A stretch of DNA of 64,000 nt, taken from NCBI RefSeq assembly GCF_000421745.1, contig NZ_ATXP01000008.1, positions 1 to 64,000 of the forward strand, given 5' to 3'. This document shows positions 40,568 through 49,461 of the stretch, piece after piece. The position numbers and the translations under genes were made by a program. The notes beneath the pieces were generated by a model. The model did not search any database and was not told the origin of the DNA. It saw only the letters and a list, made by a program, of their open reading frames with translations. The stretch comes from Nesterenkonia alba DSM 19423. GTDB taxonomy: Bacteria > Actinomycetota > Actinomycetes > Actinomycetales > Micrococcaceae. Position 1 is the first letter of the stretch. The number at the start of each line of letters is the position of its first letter.

Positions 40568-40591
40568 GCCGTGACATTGCCAGTGCATGCA

Positions 40592-42142
40592 TTACCGGCG
40601 GCGGGGCGGGCCGCTGTAGACCCCCTGGTATTCGTCAGCGAAGAACTCCGCGGTCTTCTGCATCACCAGAGTGGCCCATTCGCCTGAGAAGTGCAGCGTG
40701 AACTCGATGTGACCGTGGTAGAGCCCGATCGTCATGCTCCTGATGTGCAGGGTGTTCTCATCCACCCAGGTTCCGGAGGAGTACGTCTCGTACCCATAGT
40801 TCGGCAGCGAATGCCTGATGTTCCGGCCAATCCCAAAGGGAATCTCCCAAGCTGCTGGAGTGTCGGATGACGCAGCAGCCTCCGCCTCTCCCACAGGGTA
40901 GAGTGTCAGATGCCCCTCACCAGCGGTGGTGACAATCGACAGGTCAAAACGGTGGCCCGCTTCATCACACACTGAGTATTGCCTGTTGACTGAAACGCCC
41001 TTGCCTCCTGGTGGAAGCGCGGACAGTTCCAACCCGTCGGTGTCGGCGCGCAGTGCCTCCTGGGCAGCCGGATCATCGGGGAGTGGCTCCGCACTGAGAT
41101 GAGGTAGGACCTCATCCCATAGCGCATCCAGCAGCTGAGCGGTCCCGTCGGGTCGCGGTTGGTTGTCCCCGGTGACCACCATGATGAGGTCTTGGTCTGG
41201 AAGGCACACAATCAGCTGGCCTCCCATGCCGCGAGCGGCGAAACCACCGTGCCGGGTCAACCAGATCTGGAAGCCGTAACCGGCGCGATCATCGGGATGC
41301 TGATGCCGCTGATGCGGCAGGGATGTCACCGCAGAGGTGCGGAAACTCGTCATCTCCTGAAGGTAGGTGGCGGGTACCAGTTCCTCCCACGGCCCTGGCT
41401 GGCGACCACGCATCAGCAGCAGACCGAAGCGTGCGGCATCGCGCGGGAGGCAGAACACTCCAGAGCCTCCGTGGGTCACCCCTTGCGGATTCTGCTCAAC
41501 CTCTCGCCACGAGGGCCTTCCCGCACGCTGCTGAACCGTGAGTCCCGTCGGGGTCTTCAGTCCCTGTATAGGCCCCTGGCCACCGATCGGACCGAAAACC
41601 CGCGTGGCTAAAAAATCCTCCAGGCTCTGCCCGGAGAGCCTCTCCACCACCGCGGTGAGTACCACCGTGGCGGAGGTGTCGTAGGCGAAGATCGTGCCCG
41701 GACGGCGGGTCGGAGTGACGGTGAAGAAGGTGCGCACCCAGTCGGGGTCCTCAGTCATGATGTAGGTCATGTCCTCGTGGGGGGTGCGCATTTCCAGCAG
41801 ATCCACGATGCGAGCCTCCTCCACGAACGGGTGGATGTGATGTTCGGCCCGGATCTCGGGAAAATACTCGATGACACGGTCCTTCAGCTGGACCCTGCCC
41901 TCGCCGACCAGCACGCCGATGGCAACAGCAACGAAACTCTTGGCCACCGAATACATCCGGTGTGGTGTGGAGGCCGTGTAGGGATTCCAGTAGGACTCCC
42001 AGACCAGCTCGCCACGGCGCACCAGCAGAACCGAATGCAAGACGAGTTGTTGCCGCTGGAGCCTTCGGATCATGGAGTGAATCGCCGAGGAGGGGATGCC
42101 GAGACTCTCTGGACTCGCGGCGGAGGGCAGGGGGAAACGCAC
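40592..42142 (-). CDS. Serine hydrolase, beta-lactamase/class C esterase fold
   Basis: This is a 516-residue penicillin-binding-protein-like hydrolase. The SxxK motif is Ser65-Val-Ala-Lys68 (MYSVAKSFVAVAIG), and a Tyr motif appears as FAYDTSATVV. A C-terminal domain of about 150 residues (from QYSVCDEAGHRFDL) is beta-rich, as in esterases and D-amino-acid peptidases of this fold. No signal peptide, so cytoplasmic. It starts 48 bp after the solute-binding protein gene on the same strand, so it probably deacylates or cleaves the imported ligand; true beta-lactamase activity is unlikely. Confidence 0.82.
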   Translation of the reverse strand: MRFPLPSAASPESLGIPSSAIHSMIRRLQRQQLVLHSVLLVRRGELVWESYWNPYTASTPHRMYSVAKSFVAVAIGVLVGEGRVQLKDRVIEYFPEIRAEHHIHPFVEEARIVDLLEMRTPHEDMTYIMTEDPDWVRTFFTVTPTRRPGTIFAYDTSATVVLTAVVERLSGQSLEDFLATRVFGPIGGQGPIQGLKTPTGLTVQQRAGRPSWREVEQNPQGVTHGGSGVFCLPRDAARFGLLLMRGRQPGPWEELVPATYLQEMTSFRTSAVTSLPHQRHQHPDDRAGYGFQIWLTRHGGFAARGMGGQLIVCLPDQDLIMVVTGDNQPRPDGTAQLLDALWDEVLPHLSAEPLPDDPAAQEALRADTDGLELSALPPGGKGVSVNRQYSVCDEAGHRFDLSIVTTAGEGHLTLYPVGEAEAAASSDTPAAWEIPFGIGRNIRHSLPNYGYETYSSGTWVDENTLHIRSMTIGLYHGHIEFTLHFSGEWATLVMQKTAEFFADEYQGVYSGPPRRR

Positions 42143-42190
42143 AGTGAAGCTCCTTTGTACGGGTAGCCGGATCAGGACAGATATGGGCGG

Positions 42191-43483
42191 TCACCCGGAG
42201 AGGGAACTCTCCATCTCTGAGTACATCGCCGTGGCGGCTTCCTCCGGAGTCATGCGCTCGAAGAACACTTCGATCTGGTATCGCTTGAAGATGTCCTCCA
42301 TGGGACCGAATCCGATGGGCGGCAATGGCTCCTGGGTCTCGATCTCGTCTTCTAGGTCTTCAAGGAAGTCCACGGCGATCGTGTTGCTCTCGTCCAATTC
42401 GCTGGCGATCACTTCACGGATCTCCAGATTGGCCGGGTATCCCCGCTCGGTGAGGGCAAGTGTCCCTGCTGTCTCGTCATTGAGCAGGAAGTCGATGAAT
42501 AACTGAGCTTCTTCTGGGTGCTCAGTGGTGGAGGCTGCCGAGACGAACATCGAGGACTTGAACCACATGCCGTGCTCGCCCGGATGGTCGGGGCGGCTCG
42601 GGAAACGCAGGAGGATGAGATCATCGCCGGAGAATTCGCGCAGTGAGGGGAGCTGGTTCGACCACCAGAACCCGATCGCTGCACGTCCGGTTCCCGTCAG
42701 GTGCTGGTCAGCTCCTTCATAGATCACCTCGGAGGTGACATCGGCCGGGGGTAGTGCCCCCTGGTGCATGAGGTCCAGGTGGTACTGGAAATACTCCGCA
42801 GCATCGTCCTCGGTGAATCCGAGTTCGCCGTCATCGGTGACGAAAAAATCTCCCTGCTGGCGCAGCCAGGTTTGGAACCCGGAGGGCTCGGCGGTGTTAC
42901 TCATTCCCCACGCGTCATCCAGGTTTTCACTGAGTTCAGCGGTGATCTGGGCGTATTCCTCCCAGTCCCATGTGGTGTCGTCGGGAAGCTCGACTCCAGC
43001 TTCCTCGAAGAGCCGGGGATTGGCCACCAAGCTCATGGTGTTGAGTCCTGCGCTCAGCGCGTAGATCTCCCCGTCGATCCGGCCATGGTCGAGGACGTCA
43101 TCGGGAAACTCGCTGACATCGACATCTGAGAGTTCCAGTAATGTGCCACGCTCTGCGTACTCAGCGACAAAGTTGTTGTCCATCATGATGACATCAGGTG
43201 CATCGTTGGCAGCGGCTTGGGTCGCAAGCTGATCCCAGTAGCTGCTCCAATCGGTGTATTCACCGGTGACACTGATGTGGGGATATTCTTCCTCGAAGGC
43301 CTCAATAATGCTCTGATTGATGTGCTGTTCTTGTGAACTCCACCATGAAAAACGAAGGTCTACCGGGTCGAGATCCCCGTTATCACTGTCGCCGGACGCC
43401 TGAGCGCAGCTTGTGAGGGTCAGTGCGAGAAGTCCTGTCGTGGCAGCAATCGACGTCAGGGACAGGGGGCGGTGGCGGCGCAT
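42191..43483 (-). CDS. ABC sugar-binding lipoprotein (family 1)
   Basis: This 430-residue extracellular solute-binding protein has a lipoprotein signal peptide ending LTLTSC. It belongs to the same subfamily as the two tandem proteins near 59-61 kb: all share LRF(S/T)WW, YWDQLATQAAA and HPEEAQLF(I/V)D. No permease genes adjoin; partners must be elsewhere or shared. It heads a two-gene unit with the serine hydrolase. AAGGAAGG precedes the ATG. Confidence 0.88.
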   Translation of the reverse strand: MRRHRPLSLTSIAATTGLLALTLTSCAQASGDSDNGDLDPVDLRFSWWSSQEQHINQSIIEAFEEEYPHISVTGEYTDWSSYWDQLATQAAANDAPDVIMMDNNFVAEYAERGTLLELSDVDVSEFPDDVLDHGRIDGEIYALSAGLNTMSLVANPRLFEEAGVELPDDTTWDWEEYAQITAELSENLDDAWGMSNTAEPSGFQTWLRQQGDFFVTDDGELGFTEDDAAEYFQYHLDLMHQGALPPADVTSEVIYEGADQHLTGTGRAAIGFWWSNQLPSLREFSGDDLILLRFPSRPDHPGEHGMWFKSSMFVSAASTTEHPEEAQLFIDFLLNDETAGTLALTERGYPANLEIREVIASELDESNTIAVDFLEDLEDEIETQEPLPPIGFGPMEDIFKRYQIEVFFERMTPEEAATAMYSEMESSLSG

Positions 43484-43807
43484 GGCGAGTGACCTTCCTT
43501 GAGGGCGACCCCCAGTATGAGCGCAGCCTAGATCCCAGGAGTGGGTCTATGTTGATCTGCGGTCTCACCTACTGGAGGCTCATCACGGTGATGAGATGAG
43601 ATGAACCTAAGGGTGAGCTGGGCCACAGTCAATAAATCGTTCCAATTTCGCCCATACTATTTAGGTCTCATATGCCCATGACGTGCGCGTGGCAGGTATC
43701 CATCCATGTCGGGATCGATAAATATGAAGTATCCTCAGAAGGGTGATTGAGGGAAGATAGAGATCCTTTTAATAGTCTCCCTGGACGTCATAATTTAACC
43801 CAATATG
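43484..43807 (-). promoter_or_regulatory. 324-bp control region of the binding-protein/hydrolase unit
   Basis: This is AT-richer than its surroundings with no gene. On the minus strand TTGACT (43627-43632) and TAGGTT (43604-43609) at 17-bp spacing form a good promoter. Immediately upstream, AAATTGGAACGATTT (43634-43648) has AAAT/ATTT arms and looks like a LacI-type operator. Nothing else is recognised between there and 43807. Confidence 0.5.
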
Positions 43808-44866
43808 TTACTGGGAAGTCGCAGCCAAGGGGGCGACGTCGCGTTTCTCCGCTGCGCTGCGCAACAGCTCGACTGTGCTGGGAGCCAGGGTGATGATCTC
43901 CGAGGCCGCTGTCCGGTTCTTCGCCTCAATATCGCCCGGTGCAAAGACCTGCTTCCCAGAGGACCGCACCGTGGACTGCAGCTGAGACAACCGCTTCCGC
44001 GTGTGTTCTGCTCCAGTGAAGAACTCCGGGTTCACCACGAAGAGCGTGTGCCCCACATTCATACGCGATGCCGGATCCACCCAAATATCAGTGGTCTCAT
44101 AGGCGAAGGCCGCTTCACCCAGAGCAGCGGACAGCCCCTCCAAGGCCACCGCCAGTCCAGACCCCTTATGTCCACCGAAAGGTGTCAACGAGCCATCCAG
44201 TGCTTCCTGTGCATCGGTCGTCGGATTGCCCTCGGCGTCCACCGCCCAGCCTTCGGGGACCGGCAACCCGGCGTTCCTTGCGGCCACGACCTTCCCATAG
44301 GCGCCCTGCGAGGTTGCCATATCCAGGGTCATGGGATGCTCACTGTCGGTCGGCATGCCCACTGAGAGAGGGTTGGTGCCCAAGACCTTCCCTGCACCGC
44401 CGAAGGGAGAAACCACGGGCCCGGTCGTCGAGGTGGCAATCCCCACCAGCCCCTGCTGGGCGAGCCGGTCCACCCAGAACGCCCCGGCGCCATAGTGGAC
44501 GCTGTTCTGAACCGCCACCGCTACCGCGGCCGAGCGCTGCGATTCCTCGAGGGCAAAGCGCACAGCCTCAGCCATCGCCACCTGACCAAAGGCGCCGTCG
44601 GCATCCAGTAAACCGCCCCCCGGTGCAGTGTTCACCCACTTCAGCTCCGCCGCGGTATTGATACCGCCGGCCTCGGCGGCGTCGGCATATAACGGCAGGC
44701 GAAGCAACCCATGAGAGGCAATACCGCTGCGATCGGCGAAGACGAGGTTCTCCGCGGTGATGGCGGCGTCGTGCTCACGAGCCCCCGCGGCGGTGAGGAC
44801 CCGGCGCGCGAAGTCCTCCGCCTCGGTGACGGTCACGGTAAAAGTGGCTGGTTTTTCAGAAGACAT
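43808..44866 (-). CDS. Ldh-family (malate/L-lactate dehydrogenase type 2) oxidoreductase
   Basis: This 352-residue NAD(P)H-dependent reductase belongs to the LDH2/YiaK/ComC/DpkA superfamily, which reduces 2-oxo acids, 2,3-diketogulonate or cyclic imines such as pyrroline-2-carboxylate. Family features are SHGLLRLP, VHYGAGAFWVDRLA, GTNPLSVGMPT, LDMATSQGAYGKV and LTPFGGHKGSGLA. It is the third gene of the minus-strand aldonate operon, 48 bp after the FAH gene. Its place in the proposed pathway is unclear: it might serve a side branch, lactate formation, or a proline-derived imine. Confidence 0.85.
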   Translation of the reverse strand: MSSEKPATFTVTVTEAEDFARRVLTAAGAREHDAAITAENLVFADRSGIASHGLLRLPLYADAAEAGGINTAAELKWVNTAPGGGLLDADGAFGQVAMAEAVRFALEESQRSAAVAVAVQNSVHYGAGAFWVDRLAQQGLVGIATSTTGPVVSPFGGAGKVLGTNPLSVGMPTDSEHPMTLDMATSQGAYGKVVAARNAGLPVPEGWAVDAEGNPTTDAQEALDGSLTPFGGHKGSGLAVALEGLSAALGEAAFAYETTDIWVDPASRMNVGHTLFVVNPEFFTGAEHTRKRLSQLQSTVRSSGKQVFAPGDIEAKNRTAASEIITLAPSTVELLRSAAEKRDVAPLAATSQ

Positions 44867-44914
44867 GCAGGCGCTTTCGTGCTCGGAGGGGATGTGCGGG
44901 CCACGTGCGCGGAC

Positions 44915-46078
44915 TTAAACGTCCGAGCGCAGGCGTGAGACGTCGTCGAGCAGTGAACGCAGCCCATAGGACCACGGCGGCAGCTCCTCGGAGAGCCCTA
45001 CCCGGTTGACCAAGGCACCCAAGTGGCTGTTCTTAATGGTGACGACGTCGCCCTGCTTGTGTGTGAAGCCCTCACCGGGGACGTCTCGGTCCTCCGTCGG
45101 GGCGAACAGGGTCCCGGTATAGAGGACAAAACCATCTGGGTACTGGTGGTGGTCTCCGAAAGTCGCCGAGACGAGCTCTTCGAAGCTCCGGGACAGTGCT
45201 GAGACCGAGTTCAACCCCTCAAGGGTGTAGCCCTCGGGACCCTCCACGGTCAGGGTGATATCCAGCTGCCGGGCCCGGTCCACTGTGAACTCCTCATCGA
45301 AGATGCGCAGCACCGGGCCGATCGCTGCCGAACGGTTGTTGTCCTTGGCGATCCCCAACAGCAAAGCACTGCGTCCCTCCACATCGCGTAGGTTCACGTC
45401 ATTACCGAGCGTGACCCCCACGATCTCTCCGGCAGAGCTGACCACCAGGACCAACTCGGGCTCGGGGTTGTTCCAGGAGGAGAACCGTGGAATGCCGATA
45501 TCGCTGCCGGATCCCACAGCGGAGAGCACCGGAGCCTTGGTGAACACCTCCGGGTCTGGCCCCAGTCCGACTTCCAGATACTGGGACCACCACCCGCGGG
45601 CGATGAGAGCCTCTTTGACGGCAGCGGCCTCGTCACTGCCAGGGGTGATGGTGGTCAGATCAACGCCGAGTTCGGCCTGCATTGACTCCCGGATTCTGGC
45701 CGAGGCCTGAGGGTCTCCTCCGGCGCGTTCTTCAATCACCCGCTCAAGCATCGAGCCGACGAACGTCACCCCGCAGGCCTTGATGACCTGCAGGTCCACC
45801 GGAGCCAGCAATACCGGAGCCGATGCTGTGTTTTGCTCCTCCAGGGTGATGTCCTCCACCGACAGCCACGGCTCCGCCTCAGTGAGGGCCTTCAGTGCTG
45901 TTGCCACCTCAGGCAGGTCACACAGCTCAGACACTGTGGGTGCCAGGCCGGAGGCATCCCACACCGCGCGTTGATGGATCAGAGCCGGAACCGGAAGGTC
46001 ACGCGCTGGATCCCAGATCCGGGCGATGTACAGCCCAGAAGGATCGGCGGGCAGGACGTCGTCAATGGTGTGCGGCAT
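44915..46078 (-). CDS. FAH-family 2-keto-3-deoxy-aldonate dehydratase
   Basis: This 387-residue fumarylacetoacetate hydrolase-family protein is much longer than the ~280-residue diketo-acid hydrolases. This size and its pairing with a 2-oxoglutarate-semialdehyde dehydrogenase are typical of 2-keto-3-deoxy-D-arabinonate dehydratase, which yields 2-oxoglutarate semialdehyde. Metal-site acidic residues are in NNPEPELVLVV and GNDVNLRD. ATG 46078 follows AGAGGA and starts MPHTIDDVLPADPSG; the longer frame to 46114 would overlap the upstream gene. Second gene of the operon. Confidence 0.8.
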   Translation of the reverse strand: MPHTIDDVLPADPSGLYIARIWDPARDLPVPALIHQRAVWDASGLAPTVSELCDLPEVATALKALTEAEPWLSVEDITLEEQNTASAPVLLAPVDLQVIKACGVTFVGSMLERVIEERAGGDPQASARIRESMQAELGVDLTTITPGSDEAAAVKEALIARGWWSQYLEVGLGPDPEVFTKAPVLSAVGSGSDIGIPRFSSWNNPEPELVLVVSSAGEIVGVTLGNDVNLRDVEGRSALLLGIAKDNNRSAAIGPVLRIFDEEFTVDRARQLDITLTVEGPEGYTLEGLNSVSALSRSFEELVSATFGDHHQYPDGFVLYTGTLFAPTEDRDVPGEGFTHKQGDVVTIKNSHLGALVNRVGLSEELPPWSYGLRSLLDDVSRLRSDV

Positions 46079-46088
46079 TTTTCCTCTT

Positions 46089-47525
46089 TCAGCGGGTCCA
46101 TTCGCCGTCAACACGACGGCGCAGCTTCAACGGGTTGTCTTCCTTCAGAGCTTCGGGCAACTCATCCTCGGTGAACCCCTGGTAAGCCACCGGGCGGAGG
46201 AACCTCCGAATGGCGGCGGTGCCCACCGAGGTGGTGTTCGACGCCGTCGTCGCCGGATAAGGGCCACCGTGATTCTGCGCGTAGGAAACGGTGACACCAG
46301 TGGGCCATCCGTTGCGGATCAGCCGGCCGCAGCGCTGCTGCAGGCTCTGGCTGATCGCAGTGATGTCCTCGTCATCCTCGCAGTGGACTGTTCCGGTGAG
46401 CTGCCCCTGAAGACGCCCGACGACGTCCGTGAGCTGACGCTGGTTCGTATAGCTGATAACCACCGCGGCGGGACCGAACATCTCGGTGTGCAGCACCTCG
46501 GACTGCTCGGTGAGGGCTTCGGCACGCGCGAAGTACACCGAAGGAGACGGGGGATTGCCGGTGCTTCCTTCGGAGATGGTCTGGACCCCGGGTAGCTGGC
46601 TGACGTGCTCGCGTGCCTCGATGAAGCCCTCGCAGATCCGTTCGTTGAGCATCTTGCCCGGCAGGTCCACACCGGCCAGTTTCTCGGTGAGCAGTTGCTG
46701 GGCCGCCTCGGCGGCATCTGTGGGGAGAAAGAGCAACCCGGGCTTCGTGCAGAACTGCCCGATGCCCATGGTCATCGAACCGATGAAACCTTCGATGATC
46801 TCTTCGGGGCGGTTCTTCCAGGCACCCTCGGTGACCACCACCGGGTTAATTGAGCCCAACTCGCCGTAGAACGGGATGGGTTCTGGGCGGGAGACAGCCC
46901 GGTCGAATAGTGCTCGGCCACCGCTGACCGATCCGGTAAAGCCGACTGCTTTGACCAGCGGGTGCTCGACGAGTTCGATACCGGCCTGCCGGCCGGTGAT
47001 GGCTCCGAAGAGCCCTTCGGGGGCACCGGCCTCCCGCAGGGCGCTGGCGACGACCTCTGCGGTGAGCGCACCCAGCTCCTTGTGACCACCGTGGATCTTA
47101 TGCACCACACTGCATCCGGCTGCCAGGGCGGAGGCCGTGTCACCCCCGGCCACGGAGAACGCGAAGGGGAAGTTGGAGGCGCCGAAGACTCCCACCACTC
47201 CCAGGGGGACGTTGATACGGCGAATATCAGGCCGGGGACCCATGCCCCAGTTCTCGTCGGCGTGGTCAATGGTCGCGTCGAGGAACTCGCCCTGTCGCGT
47301 CTCCTCTGCCAGGAGTTTGAGTTGGAACACCGTGCGAGTCAGTTCGGTATTCAGGCGGGCCTCAGGGAGGTTGGTGTCACCCTGGGCGACGGTGACCAGG
47401 TCCTCGCGGCGGGCTTCCAGTGCATCACCGACTCCTTCAACCCACTTTGCGCGGGTCTGAAGGGAGACCTGGCGTGCGGTGAGGAATGCCTCATGGGCAG
47501 AACGGACTGTGGTGTCGACGGACAT
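46089..47525 (-). CDS. 2-oxoglutarate-semialdehyde (2,5-dioxovalerate) dehydrogenase
   Basis: This is a 478-residue aldehyde dehydrogenase of the KGSADH type III / AldH-NADP group. Group-specific sequence is VFGASNFPFAFSVAGGDTASALAAG, with the catalytic Glu in FYGELGSINP and Cys in GIGQFCTKPG. It oxidises 2-oxoglutarate semialdehyde to 2-oxoglutarate, the last step of non-phosphorylative pentonate/hexarate and of trans-4-hydroxyproline degradation. AAGGAGG lies 4 bases before the ATG. First gene of the minus-strand operon and divergent from the TRAP transporter. Confidence 0.88.
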   Translation of the reverse strand: MSVDTTVRSAHEAFLTARQVSLQTRAKWVEGVGDALEARREDLVTVAQGDTNLPEARLNTELTRTVFQLKLLAEETRQGEFLDATIDHADENWGMGPRPDIRRINVPLGVVGVFGASNFPFAFSVAGGDTASALAAGCSVVHKIHGGHKELGALTAEVVASALREAGAPEGLFGAITGRQAGIELVEHPLVKAVGFTGSVSGGRALFDRAVSRPEPIPFYGELGSINPVVVTEGAWKNRPEEIIEGFIGSMTMGIGQFCTKPGLLFLPTDAAEAAQQLLTEKLAGVDLPGKMLNERICEGFIEAREHVSQLPGVQTISEGSTGNPPSPSVYFARAEALTEQSEVLHTEMFGPAAVVISYTNQRQLTDVVGRLQGQLTGTVHCEDDEDITAISQSLQQRCGRLIRNGWPTGVTVSYAQNHGGPYPATTASNTTSVGTAAIRRFLRPVAYQGFTEDELPEALKEDNPLKLRRRVDGEWTR

Positions 47526-47864
47526 GGAGCCTCCTTGATCCGGCTATCGGCAGCTGACGCATGTCTGGTGACGTGCGTCACGGCAGCTACGCACCCTGTC
47601 TATCAAATCCTATATGAAAGAACAATACTCTATAGGGTCAGCGATCGAGGTAGTCCTCAGTGCCGCGGGGTGTATCTACCGCAAGGTTTGGCGTGTGTTT
47701 GACATCACATGAGATGCGTGCATATTATCTGGGTCACATTGCAAAATATAGGATCAGCTCAGATCACATAGGAATGCTGAGTGATTTTTCTACGGTCTGC
47801 CCCCTGTCTGAACTGTTCGTGGCACCGGGTATGGACCGTTGTTGTCATCCGAAGGAGAAGTGCG
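47526..47864. promoter_or_regulatory. Divergent control region of the aldonate locus
   Basis: This 339-bp AT-rich region has no gene. On the plus strand TTGACA (47699-47704) and TATTAT (47723-47728) at 18-bp spacing form a strong promoter for dctP. TATAGGRTCAGC occurs twice in direct orientation (47631-47642 and 47747-47758), and the related inverted core ATCCTATAT is at 47607-47615. The right-hand copy would lie just after the dctP start of transcription and the left-hand pair near the minus promoter, suiting binding by the GntR/FCD regulator encoded at 52183. Confidence 0.55.
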
Positions 47865-48890
47865 ATGAAATCTCTCCGCCCCTGGGCGGCTCTTGGCGGA
47901 ACCACCGTCCTGGCGCTCGGGCTCTCGGCATGTGTGGACACCGAGGTCGAAGTTGAAGCCATCGATGCGGTGTCCTACGACGGCGAAGAACTCCGCTTCG
48001 CTCACGTCTATGACCCCGACCACCCGGTTGAAATCTGCGGTGTCCCCGCGGTCAACGAAGAACTCGAAGACGTCGGTGTGCGGATCAACTCCTATCCCTC
48101 AGGTCAACTGGGTGACGAGCAGGAGCTGCTTGAGCAGGTCCAAGCCGGAAGTCTCGAGATGGCCATCGCCGGCCCCTCCTTCTTGGGTGTCTGGGAGGAG
48201 AACGCTGAGCTCTTCGACGCCGCCTACCTCTTCACCGACGCCGACCACATGGAAGCCACTGTCAACGGTGAGATCGCCGAGGAGATCTTCGCCGAGCTGC
48301 GCGAAGGCTATGGCCTCGATGTGCTCTCCACCTGGTACTACGGGACTCGTCACGCCACCGCCGATGTGGCAGTGCATACCTCTGATGATCTCTCCGGCCA
48401 CGCCTTCCGTGTCCCGGAGGCTCCGCTGTACCAGGCGCTGGCCGATGTGCTCGGCGCCTCGGCGACGTCGATGGCTCTGGGGGAGGTCTACCTGGGGTTG
48501 CAGCAGGGCACCATCGATGCCCAGGAGAACCCCATTCCCACGATCGCTTCCTACAACTTCTATGACGTGCAGAACTACCTCAACCTCACCCACCACATGG
48601 TCCAGGGGGTCATGGTCACCGGTAGTGAGGCTGCGCTCTCGGTCTTAGATGAGGATCAGCGCCAGGCACTGGATGAGGCGTTGCAGGTTGGGGCGGCTGC
48701 CACCCGCGAATGTGTCGAGGAGCAAGAGGAGTCATACATCGATGAGTGGCAGGAATCCGGGGTAATCGAGGTCAACGACGACGTCGACCTTGACCACTTC
48801 CGTGACCGTGCTGCGGAGATCATCCCTGAACGTTTCGCATGGGGCGATCTGTACCTGGAGATCCAACAGGCGGGAGATGGCGATGACTGA
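47865..48890 (+). CDS. dctP: TRAP transporter substrate-binding lipoprotein DctP
   Basis: This 341-residue periplasm-equivalent binding protein has signal peptide and lipobox LGLSAC, so it is membrane-anchored. DctP-family features are LRFAHVYDPDHP, YPSGQLGDEQELLEQVQAGSLEM, and the helix region GLQQGTIDAQENP. An Arg in GHAFRVPEAP is the conserved carboxylate ligand, so an organic or sugar acid is the expected cargo. GAAGGAG precedes ATG 47865. It overlaps dctQ by 8 bp. Confidence 0.93.
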   Translation: MKSLRPWAALGGTTVLALGLSACVDTEVEVEAIDAVSYDGEELRFAHVYDPDHPVEICGVPAVNEELEDVGVRINSYPSGQLGDEQELLEQVQAGSLEMAIAGPSFLGVWEENAELFDAAYLFTDADHMEATVNGEIAEEIFAELREGYGLDVLSTWYYGTRHATADVAVHTSDDLSGHAFRVPEAPLYQALADVLGASATSMALGEVYLGLQQGTIDAQENPIPTIASYNFYDVQNYLNLTHHMVQGVMVTGSEAALSVLDEDQRQALDEALQVGAAATRECVEEQEESYIDEWQESGVIEVNDDVDLDHFRDRAAEIIPERFAWGDLYLEIQQAGDGDD

Positions 48891-49461
48891 TGCAAGTACC
48901 ATTTCCATTCCCGGTGAACCCGGGGCCCCGGAGGACGCCCACTATGTGGAGGAGCGCTCCCGGGTCTACAAGGTCCTGGTCAATGCCGAATTCGTCCTCG
49001 CGGCACTCCTGCTGGTGATGCTCTTCGCCGTGGTGATTACTCAGGTGGTGGCCCGCTACGTCTTCAGTGCACCCATCAGCGGAAGTGAGGAACTCTCCCG
49101 GTTCACCTTCATCTGGTTCACCTTCATTGCCGCCTCCTTTGTGGGAGCACGGCGCAAGCACATCATTGTCCAACTCTTCACCGGTGGGAAGACCGGGAAA
49201 CTGGCCGCCGCCGCTGAGGTTTTCGCCTACCTGGTCATGATCGCAGTCAGTGCGGTCCTGATCTTCGGCGGAGTGCTCATGGTCACCACGATGTGGGACA
49301 TCGCCTCCCCGGGGCTGGAGATGCCCTACCGGTTCGTCTACTCGGCCCTGCCGGTGGGTTTTGTGCTCATCGCGGTGCATGCCGTGGTGAACCTCGTGCT
49401 GGCATTGATGCACCCTGAGCAGTTCGCTGGTCAGCAGGACGTAGAAACGGCAGGTCTGTAA
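48883..49461 (+). CDS. dctQ: TRAP transporter small permease DctQ
   Basis: This 192-residue membrane protein has the four expected helices (AEFVLAALLLVMLFAVVIT, FTFIWFTFIAASFVGAR, FAYLVMIAVSAVLIFGG, LPVGFVLIAVHAVVNLVLA) and the DctQ motif RYVFSAPISGSEELSRF. ATG 48883 was preferred to 48877 for spacing from GGGAG. It overlaps dctP by 8 bp and dctM by 1 bp. Confidence 0.92.
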   Translation: MTDASTISIPGEPGAPEDAHYVEERSRVYKVLVNAEFVLAALLLVMLFAVVITQVVARYVFSAPISGSEELSRFTFIWFTFIAASFVGARRKHIIVQLFTGGKTGKLAAAAEVFAYLVMIAVSAVLIFGGVLMVTTMWDIASPGLEMPYRFVYSALPVGFVLIAVHAVVNLVLALMHPEQFAGQQDVETAGL

